DNA of 64,000 nt from Streptomyces sp. JH34. GTDB taxonomy: Bacteria > Actinomycetota > Actinomycetes > Streptomycetales > Streptomycetaceae. A program made the position numbers and the translations under genes. This document shows, one piece after another, positions 33,013 to 41,980 of the stretch. The notes below the pieces were generated by a model, which did no database searches, was not told the DNA's origin, and was given only the letters and a program-made list of their open reading frames with translations. The stretch lies in the NCBI RefSeq assembly GCF_029428875.1, contig NZ_JAJSOO010000001.1, positions 2,790,001-2,854,000 on the forward strand, given 5' to 3'. Position 1 is the stretch's first letter; every line of letters begins with the position of its first letter.

Positions 33013-33672
33013 TCAGACCCCGCTGAACGACAGCTTCGCCGCGAACCCGAGGAACAGCACGCCCGCCGCCGACGTGGCCCCCGCCGACAGCCGCTTGCGG
33101 CGGCGGAACGCGGTGGCCAGGCGGGTGCCGCCGAATATGAGCACCGAGAGGTAGAGGAAGCTGCCGATCTGGAGCAGCGTGCCAAGCAGCAGGAAGGAGA
33201 GCGCCGGATAGGCGTAACCGGGATCGACGAACTGCACGAAGAAGGAGATCAGGAACAGGATCGCCTTCGGGTTGAACAGGCTGACCACGAGCGCCCGGCG
33301 GTAGGGGTGTTCCACACCCGCCGCCGGTGCGGCACTCTCCTCCTTCAGCTCCGCGGCCCGCTGGTGCCTTTCACGCCACATCGACACGGCGGTCCGCATC
33401 ATCCCGATCGCCAGCCAGGTCAGATACCCCGCGCCCGCGTACTTGACCACGGCGAACAGCAGTGGCGTCGTCTGCAGCAGGGAGGCGGCGCCCAGTGCGG
33501 ACAGCGTCATCAGGACCGTGTCCCCGGTCCACACGCCGGCGGCGGCCACATAGCCGGTGCGCACGCCGCGCCTGGCGGCGACGGAGAGCACGTACAGCGA
33601 ATTCGGACCGGGCAGCAGAATGATCAGCACCAGGCCGGCGAGATAGGTCGGAAGATCGGTGACACCCAGCAT
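33013..33672 (-). CDS. LysE/RhtB-family amino-acid exporter
   Basis: A 219-residue inner-membrane translocator with about six hydrophobic segments. The family start LAGLVLIILLPGPNSLYVLS includes the conserved PGPN, and GYVAAAGVWTGDTVLMTLSA and LFNPKAILFLISFFVQFVDP with NPK are typical. It exports amino acids or their derivatives (Lys/Arg or homoserine/threonine type). ATG at 33672; it stands alone, downstream of and 163 nt from the mutase gene on the same strand, and convergent with the MarR gene. Substrate not predictable. Confidence 0.88.
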   Translation of the reverse strand: MLGVTDLPTYLAGLVLIILLPGPNSLYVLSVAARRGVRTGYVAAAGVWTGDTVLMTLSALGAASLLQTTPLLFAVVKYAGAGYLTWLAIGMMRTAVSMWRERHQRAAELKEESAAPAAGVEHPYRRALVVSLFNPKAILFLISFFVQFVDPGYAYPALSFLLLGTLLQIGSFLYLSVLIFGGTRLATAFRRRKRLSAGATSAAGVLFLGFAAKLSFSGV

Positions 33673-33835
33673 GAACGGAGTGTCGCACGCGGATACGACA
33701 CTCCGTCCAGCGGTCCGGAATGCGGAGGATCAGTCCTCGTCGCCGCCCGGCAACCGGTCCACGGCCAAGGCCGATCGGCGGCAGGTCTCCCCCTCCCCGG
33801 GAAGCGGGAGAACCCTTTCCGGATGAACCGGCGCC

Positions 33836-35416
33836 TCAGAACGCGTCCGTCGGCACGTACGCGCCCCAGACCTCCCGCAGCGCGTTGCAGACCTCGCCGA
33901 CGGTGGCCCGCGCCCTGAGCGCGTCCTTCATCGGGTACAGCACGTTGTCCGTTCCCACGGCCGCCTTCCTGAGTTCCGCCAGCGCCGAATCCACCGCCCC
34001 CTGGTCACGTTCGGCCCGGAGCTTCGCCAGGCGGGCCGCCTGCTGCGCCTCGATCGCCGGGTCGACGCGGAGGGGCTCGTACGGTTCCTCCTCGTCGAGG
34101 CGGAAGCGGTTGACGCCGACGACGACACGCTCGCCGCTGTCCGTCTCCTGGGCGACGCGGTAGGCGCTGCGCTCGATCTCGCTCTTCTGGAAGCCCCGTT
34201 CGATCGCGCTGACCGCGCCCCCCATGTCCTCGACCTTGCGCATCAGGTCCAGAGCGGCCGCCTCGACGTCGTCGGTCATCCTCTCGACGACGTACGAACC
34301 CGCGAAGGGGTCCACCGTCGCCGTCACGTCCGTCTCGTACGCCAGGACCTGCTGGGTACGCAGCGCGAGGCGGGCCGACTTGTCCGTCGGCAGGGCGATG
34401 GCCTCGTCGAAGGAGTTGGTGTGCAGCGACTGCGTGCCGCCCAGGACGGCTCCCAGGCCCTGTACGGCGACCCGCACGAGGTTGACCTCGGGCTGCTGCG
34501 CGGTGAGCTGGACGCCCGCCGTCTGGGTGTGGAAGCGGAGCATCAGGGACTTGGGGTTCCTCGCACCGAACTCATCCTTCATCACCTTCGCCCAGATCCG
34601 GCGCGCGGCACGGAACTTGGCGACCTCCTCGAGGATCGTCGTACGGGCGACGAAGAAGAAGGAGAGCCGGGGCGCGAAGTCGTCGACGTCCATCCCCGCC
34701 GCCACGGCGGTCCGGACGTACTCGATGCCGTCCGCGAGAGTGAAGGCGATCTCCTGCGCGGGAGAGGCACCCGCCTCGGCCATGTGGTAGCCGGAGATCG
34801 AGATCGTGTGCCACTTCGGGATCTCGGCCTTGCAGTACTTGAAGATGTCGGCGATCAGCCTGAGCGAGGGCTTCGGCGGGAAGATGTACGTGCCCCGGGC
34901 GATGTACTCCTTGAGCACGTCGTTCTGGATCGTGCCCGTCAGTTTCTCCGCCGGCACGCCCTGCTCCTCCGCGACCAGTTGGTAGAGCAGGAGGAGGAGC
35001 GCGGCGGGGGCGTTGATGGTCATCGACGTGGAGACCTCGCCCAGGGGGATCCCGCCGAAGAGGACGCGCATGTCGTCGACCGAGTCGATCGCCACGCCGA
35101 CCTTGCCGACCTCGCCGGAGGCGATGGCCGCGTCCGAGTCGTGCCCCATCTGCGTGGGGAGGTCGAACGCCACGGAGAGGCCCGCCGTGCCGTTGGCGAT
35201 CAGCTGCTTGTAGCGGGCGTTGGACTCGGTGGCGGTACCGAAGCCCGCGTACTGCCGCATCGTCCACGGCCGGCCCGTGTACATCGTGGGGTAGACACCA
35301 CGCGTGTAGGGGAAGGCACCCGGGTCGCCCAGCTTCTCCTCGGCCCGCCAGCCGTCGAGTGCCTCCGGCCCGTACACCGGCTCGATGGGCAGTCCCGACT
35401 CGGACTCACGCGTCAT
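33836..35416 (-). CDS. Acyl-CoA mutase large subunit (methylmalonyl-CoA mutase family, no B12 domain)
   Basis: A 526-residue TIM-barrel mutase. Motifs: [69 protein letters not shown] with the catalytic His, [20 protein letters not shown] and [15 protein letters not shown]. The Tyr in RQYAGF and the Arg in EYIARG lie where methylmalonyl-CoA mutase binds the substrate carboxylate, if my alignment is right. That would favour methylmalonyl- over isobutyryl-CoA. The protein ends [10 protein letters not shown] with no cobalamin-binding domain (no DxHxxG), so it needs a separate B12 subunit, not found in this window. ATG at 35416 has GGAGG 8 nt upstream. Confidence 0.88.
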   Translation of the reverse strand: MTRESESGLPIEPVYGPEALDGWRAEEKLGDPGAFPYTRGVYPTMYTGRPWTMRQYAGFGTATESNARYKQLIANGTAGLSVAFDLPTQMGHDSDAAIASGEVGKVGVAIDSVDDMRVLFGGIPLGEVSTSMTINAPAALLLLLYQLVAEEQGVPAEKLTGTIQNDVLKEYIARGTYIFPPKPSLRLIADIFKYCKAEIPKWHTISISGYHMAEAGASPAQEIAFTLADGIEYVRTAVAAGMDVDDFAPRLSFFFVARTTILEEVAKFRAARRIWAKVMKDEFGARNPKSLMLRFHTQTAGVQLTAQQPEVNLVRVAVQGLGAVLGGTQSLHTNSFDEAIALPTDKSARLALRTQQVLAYETDVTATVDPFAGSYVVERMTDDVEAAALDLMRKVEDMGGAVSAIERGFQKSEIERSAYRVAQETDSGERVVVGVNRFRLDEEEPYEPLRVDPAIEAQQAARLAKLRAERDQGAVDSALAELRKAAVGTDNVLYPMKDALRARATVGEVCNALREVWGAYVPTDAF

Positions 35417-35937
35417 CTGCTGTGCCTCCCACTCAAAGCTACTTTTCGGTAACAAGGCTCGCGACGGACTCTAGCGGCGGCGCGGGGCCCTGCGGGTTCC
35501 CTCTGCTGGGACCTTGCTCACAGCCCGTGCCCGGGAGCCCTGCCGCTCGCTCCCATCATGCGCAGTATTCGGCGGCCGGGCAGGACGGGGGAGGCCGCTC
35601 CGAGAGGGCCCGTGACACCGCGACGGCTCACGCGGGGCCGGACGGCGAGGAGCGGCCCGGGGGACGGGAGGGCGCGGCTGCGGGAACGGGAGGAGAGGGG
35701 GGAGGCGCGTGGCTCTTCGGCCGGGTGCGGAGCGGCGACGAGGCCGGCGCCCACCGGTGGAGCGTCCGGTCCGGTGAGGGGCGCGGGCGGGACCGGGGGA
35801 ACGTGTCCCGCCCGCGCCGGATGCGCTGAGCCGAAGGTACGGGGGGAACCCCGGCTCGTCGCGCGGCCGATGACCAGTCGGCACTCACTACTGCGCCGTA
35901 CCGCCGAAGAACGTTACAGCCGCAGCGTTCGCGCAGG
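35417..35937. other. Intergenic region, 521 nt
   Basis: Between the mutase start and the stop of the anti-sigma-like gene. It should hold the mutase promoter on its left side and a 14-bp hairpin terminator at 35780-35818. The plus strand is purine-rich at 35580-35780. I see no coding sequence with family support on either strand. Confidence 0.6.
35780..35818 (-). terminator. 14-bp hairpin after the sigma/membrane-protein operon
   Basis: Arms GGCGCGGGCGGGAC (35780-35793) and GTCCCGCCCGCGCC (35805-35818), perfect, 11-nt loop. It lies 120 nt downstream of the stop at 35938 on the minus strand. No U-tract, as usual in Streptomyces. Confidence 0.65.
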
Positions 35938-36993
35938 TCAGCGCGTCAGGGACGACAGAGTGGACGCGGGGCTCGCCGTGGATCCGGGCTTCGGCCCGGG
36001 GGTCTCGCCGCCCTGCGGCGCGTCGTCCTGCGTGCCCTCCGCGGACGGCGTACGGAAGGTGATCGAGGGCAGAGCCCCCTCGCCGTCCTCGCCCTTGCCA
36101 CCGCCTGCGCCCTTGTCGTCGCCCTGCCCGTCGTCGTCACGGCCGTCCGCCCCCAGGAGGCGGTCGCAGAAGCGGTCGAGGTTGGTCTCTCCGTCGGCCA
36201 GTTCGAGGAGCCGGGACTCCTCCTCACGGCTCAACGTGTCCTCGCGGTGGGCACGGCAGGCCTTGAGCGACTTCTTGTACACCTCGGCCGGGGAGCGCTC
36301 GGGCGTCCGGCTCGGGTCCGCCCCGTCCTGACCGTCACCGGTACCGCCGTCCTGGCCGGCGCCATCGGCACGGTCCGTCGCGCCGCCGCCGTCCGGCCCG
36401 GTCCGCCCGTCGCTCTCGCGCGCCCCCGGGCCCGGCACGTCGGAGGGCGCGGGAGACCCGGACGGACGGGGCTGGACGGAGGGCAGGAGCGAGGGTTCAC
36501 CGGCGTCGGGCGCCTCGGCGCCCAGCTCGTCGGGAGACTCGGCCGCCGAGACGGACGCGGCCGGGACCGGTGAGCCGTGGCCGATGAACGGTACGGCGAG
36601 CATGCCCGCGCTCCCGGCGACCGCCACCCCGCCGAGCGCGCACCCGGCGAGCGAGACGGCGAGGCCGTAGCGCACGGGGCGGGTCCAGCGCGGACGCCGC
36701 CGGACCGGGGACGCGGGTACGGCCCCGATGCGTACGGGGCTCAGACCGTCCTGCTGTCCTGCGGGCGCGCCGGCCCGCTTCCCGTTCCGGGACGCCTCAC
36801 GGAAGGCCGCCAACGCGGCTGCCTCGCCGGGCAGTTCGGCACCGGAGGCGGCGGGGGCCCGCAGCGCCAGCAGCGCGGCCTCCAACATCCGGGCCTCCGC
36901 TCCGGCGTGATCGTCGACGGGCTCGACGGACTCGCCGCGGAGCAACAGCTCCGCCGCGTCCGCGTCAAGCCACTCGTGCTGCTCGTCGGCCAT
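35938..36993 (-). CDS. Membrane protein coupled to an ECF sigma factor (putative anti-sigma)
   Basis: A 351-residue bitopic protein. The acidic N-terminal cytoplasmic part (MADEQHEWLDADAAELLLRG) is followed by a basic patch (VRRRPRWTRPVRYG), one membrane segment at ~109-137 and an extracytoplasmic Pro/Ser/Gly/Asp-rich tail. The tail holds a short helical segment (SLKACRAHREDTLSREEESR). ATG at 36993 overlaps the sigma stop (TGATG), so the two are co-translated. The arrangement is that of a membrane anti-sigma factor, although no zinc-binding HxxxCxxC motif is present. Domain identity beyond this is unknown. Confidence 0.65.
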   Translation of the reverse strand: MADEQHEWLDADAAELLLRGESVEPVDDHAGAEARMLEAALLALRAPAASGAELPGEAAALAAFREASRNGKRAGAPAGQQDGLSPVRIGAVPASPVRRRPRWTRPVRYGLAVSLAGCALGGVAVAGSAGMLAVPFIGHGSPVPAASVSAAESPDELGAEAPDAGEPSLLPSVQPRPSGSPAPSDVPGPGARESDGRTGPDGGGATDRADGAGQDGGTGDGQDGADPSRTPERSPAEVYKKSLKACRAHREDTLSREEESRLLELADGETNLDRFCDRLLGADGRDDDGQGDDKGAGGGKGEDGEGALPSITFRTPSAEGTQDDAPQGGETPGPKPGSTASPASTLSSLTR

Positions 36994-37676
36994 CACATGT
37001 CCTTCTGCGTCCACGGACGCGAATGCGTCACACCGGCGGGCGTCACCGCGCCCTGGCGGCCGGGGCGCTGCGGGGGTACCGCGTCGAGCTCCGCCCCTGC
37101 CGCCGGAAGGCCGTCCTCCGGCCCCGGGTCGGCGCCCAGCAGTTCCGCCAGCCTCTTCAGTCCTCGGTGGGCGGCGGTGCGCACGGCGCCGGGGCGCTTG
37201 CCCAGGGTCCGCGCGGCGCTCTTCGCGTCGAGACCGATCACCACGCGGAGGACGACCGCCTCGGCCTGGTCCTGCGGCAGCTGCGCGATCAGGGACATGG
37301 CGCGTCCGGTCGCCAGTGACTCCAGGGCCTCCCCCGCCGTGTCGGACTCGGCCGCCTCGCCCTCCAGTTCGCTCTCGTCACCGCCGATCGCCGGGCGCCT
37401 GCCCCGCATCCGTATGTGATCGAGCGAGCGGTTGCGCGCGATCCGGGCCGCCCAGCCGCGGAACCGGTCCGCGTCGCCGCTGAACCGGTCGATGTCACGC
37501 GCTATCTGCAGCCAGGACTCCGACGCCACGTCCTCGGCGTCCGGTTCACCGACCAGCGTCCGTATGTAGCCCAGCAGCCGTGGGTGCACAGCGCGGTACA
37601 CAGTACGGAAGGCGTCCTCGTCCCCGTCCTGCGCCGCGAGCACCGCGGCAGTCAACTCCGCGTCGTCCCCCAGCAC
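36993..37676 (-). CDS. ECF-type RNA polymerase sigma factor
   Basis: A 227-residue group 4 sigma factor. Region 2 runs from AFRTVYRAVHPRLLGYIRTL to FRGWAARIARNRSLDHIR. Region 4 is LPQDQAEAVVLRVVIGLDAK through SAARTLGKRPGAVRTAAHRG. About 40 extra C-terminal residues (Pro/Gly/Ala-rich) are unusual. GTG at 37676 was chosen: a TACGAT -10-like box lies about 20-25 nt upstream, so readings starting at 37748 would begin upstream of the promoter. It is coupled to the membrane protein downstream, the usual sigma/anti-sigma layout. Regulated genes are unknown. Confidence 0.85.
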   Translation of the reverse strand: MLGDDAELTAAVLAAQDGDEDAFRTVYRAVHPRLLGYIRTLVGEPDAEDVASESWLQIARDIDRFSGDADRFRGWAARIARNRSLDHIRMRGRRPAIGGDESELEGEAAESDTAGEALESLATGRAMSLIAQLPQDQAEAVVLRVVIGLDAKSAARTLGKRPGAVRTAAHRGLKRLAELLGADPGPEDGLPAAGAELDAVPPQRPGRQGAVTPAGVTHSRPWTQKDM

Positions 37677-37879
37677 TCCCTCAACCCGCCCTGCTGATCC
37701 GAATCGTAGCTGGTCACCGCTACTGCGCCACCCTGCGCGACTCAGCACGCTACGTGGTCGGACGGCACCCCGTCCATGACTTGTACAACCTGCAACTGTC
37801 TCCTGACCCAGTGCGGTGTGACAGAAAACGCACCCGTGGCGCTGAGATGAGTACGGGGCCGCTCGGCGGCCCTGTGGAA

Positions 37880-37923
37880 GACGACCGGGGCCTCTCCTGT
37901 GGGGGGTGGCGGCCCCGGTCGTC
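37880..37923 (-). terminator. 13-bp hairpin after the 37944-38513 gene
   Basis: Arms GACGACCGGGGCC (37880-37892) and GGCCCCGGTCGTC (37911-37923), perfect, 18-nt loop, 20 nt past the stop on the minus strand. Confidence 0.65.
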
Positions 37924-37943
37924 GTCCCCTCCCCCTCATGACG

Positions 37944-38513
37944 TCATCCCAGGGGTACTCCAGCGGCCCGGCCACCGCCCCGCGCGCGGCGGGACACCAC
38001 CGCACGCAGCACCCGCCGCCCCTCGGTCGACAGGTCCAGGACCCGGCGCAGGCCCGTTCCCGCGGTCTCGGCGAGGCTCTCCAGGATCTCGCCCTGGCGG
38101 CGGAGTTCCCCCGTGACGAGCGGTCCGGCGCCCGCGGATCCGCCGGCCCGGGGGTCCTCGGCGCCGTCACCGGCCGGGAAGTCGTACACACGGTGGACGT
38201 CCAGCGCGAGCAGCGAGCAGGCGTCCGCCCACGCGCGCAGCGGCTCCGCCGTGAAGTCGCGGGGCGCGGTGCCCAGCAGCGCGCGGACGCGGGCCACGAC
38301 GAGGTCGCCCCCGGCGGGCCCCTCCAGCGCCGTGTGCACGGCGTCGAGCCGGGCGGCCCATTGCGCACCGTTCTCGCAGCCCGCCCAGAGCGGGCGCAGC
38401 GGCTCCGGATCCTGCCCGTCCTCCGGCGCCGGAAGGCAGCGGTCCAGACAGGCGGTCCCGCTCGCGGCCAGACCTCGCTCATCGGCACGAGCGATCAGCT
38501 CCAGCAGGCTCAT
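37944..38513 (-). CDS. Conserved Streptomyces protein of unknown function
   Basis: A 189-residue soluble helical protein that I cannot assign. Visible landmarks: SLLELIARADERGLAASGTA, CLDRCLP, RLDAVHTALEGPAGGDLVVA and a C-terminal RRVLDLSTEGRRVLRAVVSR. ATG at 38513 was chosen because GGGGGAGG lies 5 nt upstream; an in-frame ATG five codons earlier (38528) is possible. It is downstream of the 38631 gene on the same strand with 117 nt between, and is followed by a hairpin. No link to the sigma operon can be shown. Confidence 0.6.
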   Translation of the reverse strand: MSLLELIARADERGLAASGTACLDRCLPAPEDGQDPEPLRPLWAGCENGAQWAARLDAVHTALEGPAGGDLVVARVRALLGTAPRDFTAEPLRAWADACSLLALDVHRVYDFPAGDGAEDPRAGGSAGAGPLVTGELRRQGEILESLAETAGTGLRRVLDLSTEGRRVLRAVVSRRARGGGRAAGVPLG

Positions 38514-38630
38514 CGACGCCTCCCCCATCGGTTCCGTCGGTCCCCGGGAGCACACCGCTTCCCGTTACCGCGTACTGCGCCAGATGGCTGAAAAGCGTCA
38601 CTCTTCCGACACCGGAGACCACAGCGGGAC

Positions 38631-39137
38631 TCAGTCGGACAGGCTCTCGATGCCCAGACGGTCCAAGAAAGCGAAGAAAAGTTCCTCTCCGGACGACTCG
38701 GGCCGCTCGATCCGAAGCAGTTCGAGGAGCGGTCCCTCGAGAACGCCGCGGCCGGTTTCGGCCGCCCACCGGACAGCGCGGGCGGCCGCGTCCTCCGGTG
38801 ACAGGAAGAGGTCCTCCGGCGTCAGCCCCTCCGGGCCGAGGTGTCCGGCCATCGCGGCCCGGCCGAGGCAGGCGTACCAGGACCCGCTGTGCGGCGCCGC
38901 CGCCTCGACGGCCACGCAGACCCCGTCCATGACGAAGCCGAGGAGGACCGGCGCCCGCGCGGCACCGGCGAGTGCGGTCATGCTGCCCGGCGACGGCTCC
39001 GTGGGGTGGGACCAGACCTGCCATCCGTCCGCGCGGTACTCCCGCAGCGTCAGCCGCTCGCGTACGCCGCGCAGCGCGGGGTGGCCGATGAGCGGCTCAC
39101 CGCTGCGGCCCACCAGATAGCAGCCCCAGAAACCCAC
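38631..39137 (-). CDS. Conserved Streptomyces protein of unknown function
   Basis: A 168-residue soluble protein, start GTG 39137. The N-terminus MGFWGCYLVGRSGEPLIGHP followed by GWQVWSHP, and the middle PVLLGFVMDGVCVAVEAAAP then SWYACLGRAAMAGHLGPEGL, belong to a family that I know only as hypothetical in actinobacteria. The C-terminus ELFFAFLDRLGI is helical. No catalytic motif stands out. Probably transcribed with the 37944 gene. Confidence 0.65.
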   Translation of the reverse strand: MGFWGCYLVGRSGEPLIGHPALRGVRERLTLREYRADGWQVWSHPTEPSPGSMTALAGAARAPVLLGFVMDGVCVAVEAAAPHSGSWYACLGRAAMAGHLGPEGLTPEDLFLSPEDAAARAVRWAAETGRGVLEGPLLELLRIERPESSGEELFFAFLDRLGIESLSD

Positions 39138-39242
39138 GTCGCGCTCCCCCCGCGGTCCGGGCTGTCATTCTTCCCGCCCGGCACCGCGGGGAAGCGCGAA
39201 AACGGGTCAACCCGCCCGCGGGCCGGCGGGGCGGGTGCGCGG

Positions 39243-39278
39243 CGCGTACCGCGCCCCTCCCGGGCGGCGCGGTACGCG
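39243..39278 (-). terminator. 13-bp hairpin after the GH20 gene
   Basis: Arms CGCGTACCGCGCC (39243-39255) and GGCGCGGTACGCG (39266-39278), perfect, 10-nt loop, 27 nt past the GH20 stop. Confidence 0.7.
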
Positions 39279-39304
39279 CGGTGCGACGAGTGCGGCGGAT
39301 CCGC

Positions 39305-40885
39305 TCAGCGGGTCTCGTCGGCCAGCTGCTCGAACTGCGCCCAGGTCAGCTTCGGCTCACGCGGGTCCCACAGTTTCTGGGAGACCGCGTTGAGCGGCAT
39401 CCGGATCCCTGCCGCCACCTGCGCCTGTGTCTGCGCGTTCGGGAAGTCGCCCCAGACCGCGAACCGGCCGCCCAGGATCTGCTTCGAGTAGCGCTCGGAC
39501 ACGGGCTCGGTCCCGCGCAGGACGAACGGGGTCCACTGCTCGTAGATCCGCTTGCCCGTCGGATAGGTGAAGTCGTTGGGCTCGCCGAGCACGTAGTAGA
39601 GGTACTCGTCGTTGAGGTTGACCACCTTGCGGCCCTCGGCGAGGTAGTCCTGCGGAGGCCGGGCGCCGATCTCCTTGCCCGTCCAGTACTCGACCTCGAT
39701 GCCCTTGTCCGCGGTGACCGTCCCGCCGCTGAAGAACCCGTCGTTCCAGGCCTTCGGGATCTTCTCGGCCTTGCGGATGACGGCGGCGCGGTCGTTCAGC
39801 CAGCCCTCCGCCAGGTCCTGGACGGTGGCGTCGGTGCCGTACTTCTCGCGCGCGGCCGCGGCGAGCTGCGGGTAGGAGGCCTGCGGGCTGCTGACGGTGA
39901 GGGCCTGGTACTCGTCCGCGCCCACGTGGAACCAGTCGCCGGGGAAGAGTTCGGCGTACTCGTTCAGCAGGTCGTCGACGATCTTCGCCGACCCGTCCTT
40001 CGAGATGTCGATGGCGCCCTGCCGTGCGACGCCCTGCGTGTTGCGCAGCTGGAGGTCGGGGTGGGCGCGCAGGACGGCACCCAGGTGTCCCGGGGAGTCG
40101 ATCTCGCCGACGACCGTGATGTGGAGGCTCTGGGCGAGCTTCAGGATGCGGCGGACCTCGGCCTTGGTGAGGTGCTCCTCGGAGACCACCTCGGGGTGCG
40201 AGTCGGACTCGATCCGGAAGGCCTGGTCGTCGGAGAAGTGGAGGCCGAGCTGGTTGAGCTTGAGGTCGGCCATCTCGCGCAGCCGGTCCTCGATCCAGTC
40301 CGCGGTGTAGTGCTTGCGCGCGATGTCGAGGTTGAGCCCCCGCTGCGGCCTGTCGGGCGTGTCGTCGACGACGCCCTCGGGCACGGTGCCGTCGGTGTTC
40401 AGGGACTGCTTGAGGGTGCGGGTCCCGTAGAAGACGCCGGCCTCGCCGGGCCCGCTGATCCTGACCCGGTCACCCTCGGTCTTCAGCGTGTACGACTCGG
40501 GGTCCCCCTTGCCGGAGGCCGCGAGGGCCAGCTCGACGTCACCGGACCGGGGGGACTTCTCGCCCCGGTAGCCGATCTTCAGCTCCCCGGCGAGCAGCTT
40601 CGCCTCGTCCACGAGCTCGGGGTCGGCCGCGACGACCGCGCTGTCCTTCGACGGCTTCCAGCCGGGACCGCGTGCGGCGGTGTGTTCCCGGACCGCGGGT
40701 ATGGTCCGCGGCGTCGTGGAGAGCGGGTAGCTCCGGGTGGGTGACGGCGAGGCGGACGTGCCGGCCGAGGCCGAGGCGCCGTTCTGCGGGCCGGAGCCGT
40801 CGGGCCAGACGACGACGGTGAGGGTGACGGCGGCTGCCACCGCGACGGCTGCGCCGGCCACCAGGGGTGCGCGTGAGGGCGACAT
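39305..40885 (-). CDS. Secreted GH20 beta-N-acetylhexosaminidase
   Basis: A 526-residue exported hydrolase. The N-terminal signal/anchor (LVAGAAVAVAAAVTLTVVVW) is followed by a Ser/Pro linker, a GH20b-type alpha/beta domain (~60-175) and the catalytic barrel (RGLNLDIARKHYTADWIEDR, LGLHFSDDQAFRIES, GEIDSPGHLGAVL). The Asp-Glu catalytic pair of the substrate-assisted mechanism is D324-E325 in HVGADEY. WNDGFF and EYWTG follow. It removes terminal GlcNAc/GalNAc, for example from chitooligosaccharides or wall glycans. ATG at 40885 has GGAGG about 10 nt upstream, and a TAGCTT -10 at 40926-40931 suggests a ~35-nt leader. Divergent from the 41122 gene. Confidence 0.9.
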   Translation of the reverse strand: MSPSRAPLVAGAAVAVAAAVTLTVVVWPDGSGPQNGASASAGTSASPSPTRSYPLSTTPRTIPAVREHTAARGPGWKPSKDSAVVAADPELVDEAKLLAGELKIGYRGEKSPRSGDVELALAASGKGDPESYTLKTEGDRVRISGPGEAGVFYGTRTLKQSLNTDGTVPEGVVDDTPDRPQRGLNLDIARKHYTADWIEDRLREMADLKLNQLGLHFSDDQAFRIESDSHPEVVSEEHLTKAEVRRILKLAQSLHITVVGEIDSPGHLGAVLRAHPDLQLRNTQGVARQGAIDISKDGSAKIVDDLLNEYAELFPGDWFHVGADEYQALTVSSPQASYPQLAAAAREKYGTDATVQDLAEGWLNDRAAVIRKAEKIPKAWNDGFFSGGTVTADKGIEVEYWTGKEIGARPPQDYLAEGRKVVNLNDEYLYYVLGEPNDFTYPTGKRIYEQWTPFVLRGTEPVSERYSKQILGGRFAVWGDFPNAQTQAQVAAGIRMPLNAVSQKLWDPREPKLTWAQFEQLADETR

Positions 40886-40925
40886 CGGTCAGAAACCTCC
40901 GGATCGGGGGAGAAACAGTTCAAAG

Positions 40926-40931
40926 AAGCTA
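40926..40931 (-). promoter_or_regulatory. -10 box of the GH20 gene
   Basis: TAGCTT on the minus strand, about 40 nt upstream of the ATG. Confidence 0.35.
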
Positions 40932-41036
40932 AGAAAGTCGGGCATTTCCCCCGTTGATTCGTCCATCAAGCGTTCCGAAACTCTCCCGTCCGGGTGAAGT
41001 TCTCGCATCATTTGGTTGTGCGCCTCCACGTCTCGC

Positions 41037-41042
41037 TAGCGT
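41037..41042 (+). promoter_or_regulatory. -10 box of the 41122 gene
   Basis: TAGCGT on the plus strand, about 80 nt upstream of the ATG used for the OHCU-like gene. Confidence 0.35.
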
Positions 41043-41121
41043 GAAGGGACATACGTACCAGTCCTCACTCCCACCTCGCGCAACCTCGTCGCTCTCCGGC
41101 CCCTCTTTTCCAGGGCCACAG

Positions 41122-41814
41122 ATGTCATTCATTCGAGGAGTCCCGCTGTCCAGGTCCAGCGAGCCGCACCCCGACCTGCCGCAGCAGCAGGCCGGCGGCA
41201 CGGCCGTCCCCGTCCAGTACCGGGGCCCCGCCCCGGCCCTTCGGGAGGCCCGTACGGAGGCCCCCGTTCCGGAACCAGTGTCGGTGAGCACACGCACGAG
41301 TGCCCACTCGAGTGGCCTCGCCCGCTTCAACGCCTGGCCCCGGGACCTCGCCGAGGCCTCCCTGCTGGAGTGCTGCGGAAGCCGCCGGTGGGCACTCCGG
41401 CTGGCCGCCCACCGGCCCTACCCGGACGTGGAGACGCTGCTCGCCGCCTCCGACGAGGCGGGGTACGACCTCGCGCCCGCCGACATCGCCGAGGCGCTCG
41501 CCGCGGAGAGCGCCCCGTGCCTGCACCACGACGCGCCCCGCGCCGCCCATCTGGCCCTGCGCGCCGCGCACGCCGCGTACGAGAGCCGGTTCGGCCACGT
41601 CTTCGTGATCTGCCTCGACGGCCTGCGCCCCTCCCAGCACGTCGACCAGGTGCTGGCGGCCATCCGCACCCGGCTGACGCACGAACCGGACGAGGAGCGT
41701 TCCCTGACCGCGGAGGAGATGCGGCGACTCGCCCGGGGCCGCATCATCGAGCTGGTGACGGAGGCCGGACGGACGCCCGGCCCGTTCCCCCCGGCGGCAT
41801 ATGGCCCCCGGTAG
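41122..41814 (+). CDS. Diverged OHCU-decarboxylase-like protein
   Basis: A 230-residue cytosolic protein. From about residue 60, GLARFNAWPRDLAEASLLEC with CCGSRRWALRLAAHRPYPDV, then AAYESRFGHVFVICLDGL and RLTHEPDEERSLTAEEMRRL, follow the 2-oxo-4-hydroxy-4-carboxy-5-ureidoimidazoline decarboxylase fold (uric acid degradation). The usual HPxLG catalytic block is HHDAP here and the SxxEQ block is not conserved, so it may not be a working urate-pathway enzyme. The first 55 residues are Pro-rich and poorly conserved. ATG at 41122 is used, but GTG at 41278, just before the domain, is a real alternative. No other purine-degradation gene is near. Confidence 0.65.
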   Translation: MSFIRGVPLSRSSEPHPDLPQQQAGGTAVPVQYRGPAPALREARTEAPVPEPVSVSTRTSAHSSGLARFNAWPRDLAEASLLECCGSRRWALRLAAHRPYPDVETLLAASDEAGYDLAPADIAEALAAESAPCLHHDAPRAAHLALRAAHAAYESRFGHVFVICLDGLRPSQHVDQVLAAIRTRLTHEPDEERSLTAEEMRRLARGRIIELVTEAGRTPGPFPPAAYGPR

Positions 41815-41980
41815 CCCGTCCGTGCCTGTTTGACTGCCGCTTTGATCACACCAGAGGCCCCGCCGCCATGGAACCGACAAAGCGTCGCTACGATGGCCGG
41901 GGCCGGTGGACCGTACCCGGCCGGGTCAGACCGACAGTCAAGCCGGCCGACCCCAATCCCCGCTCCCGGAGGGTTCTTCC

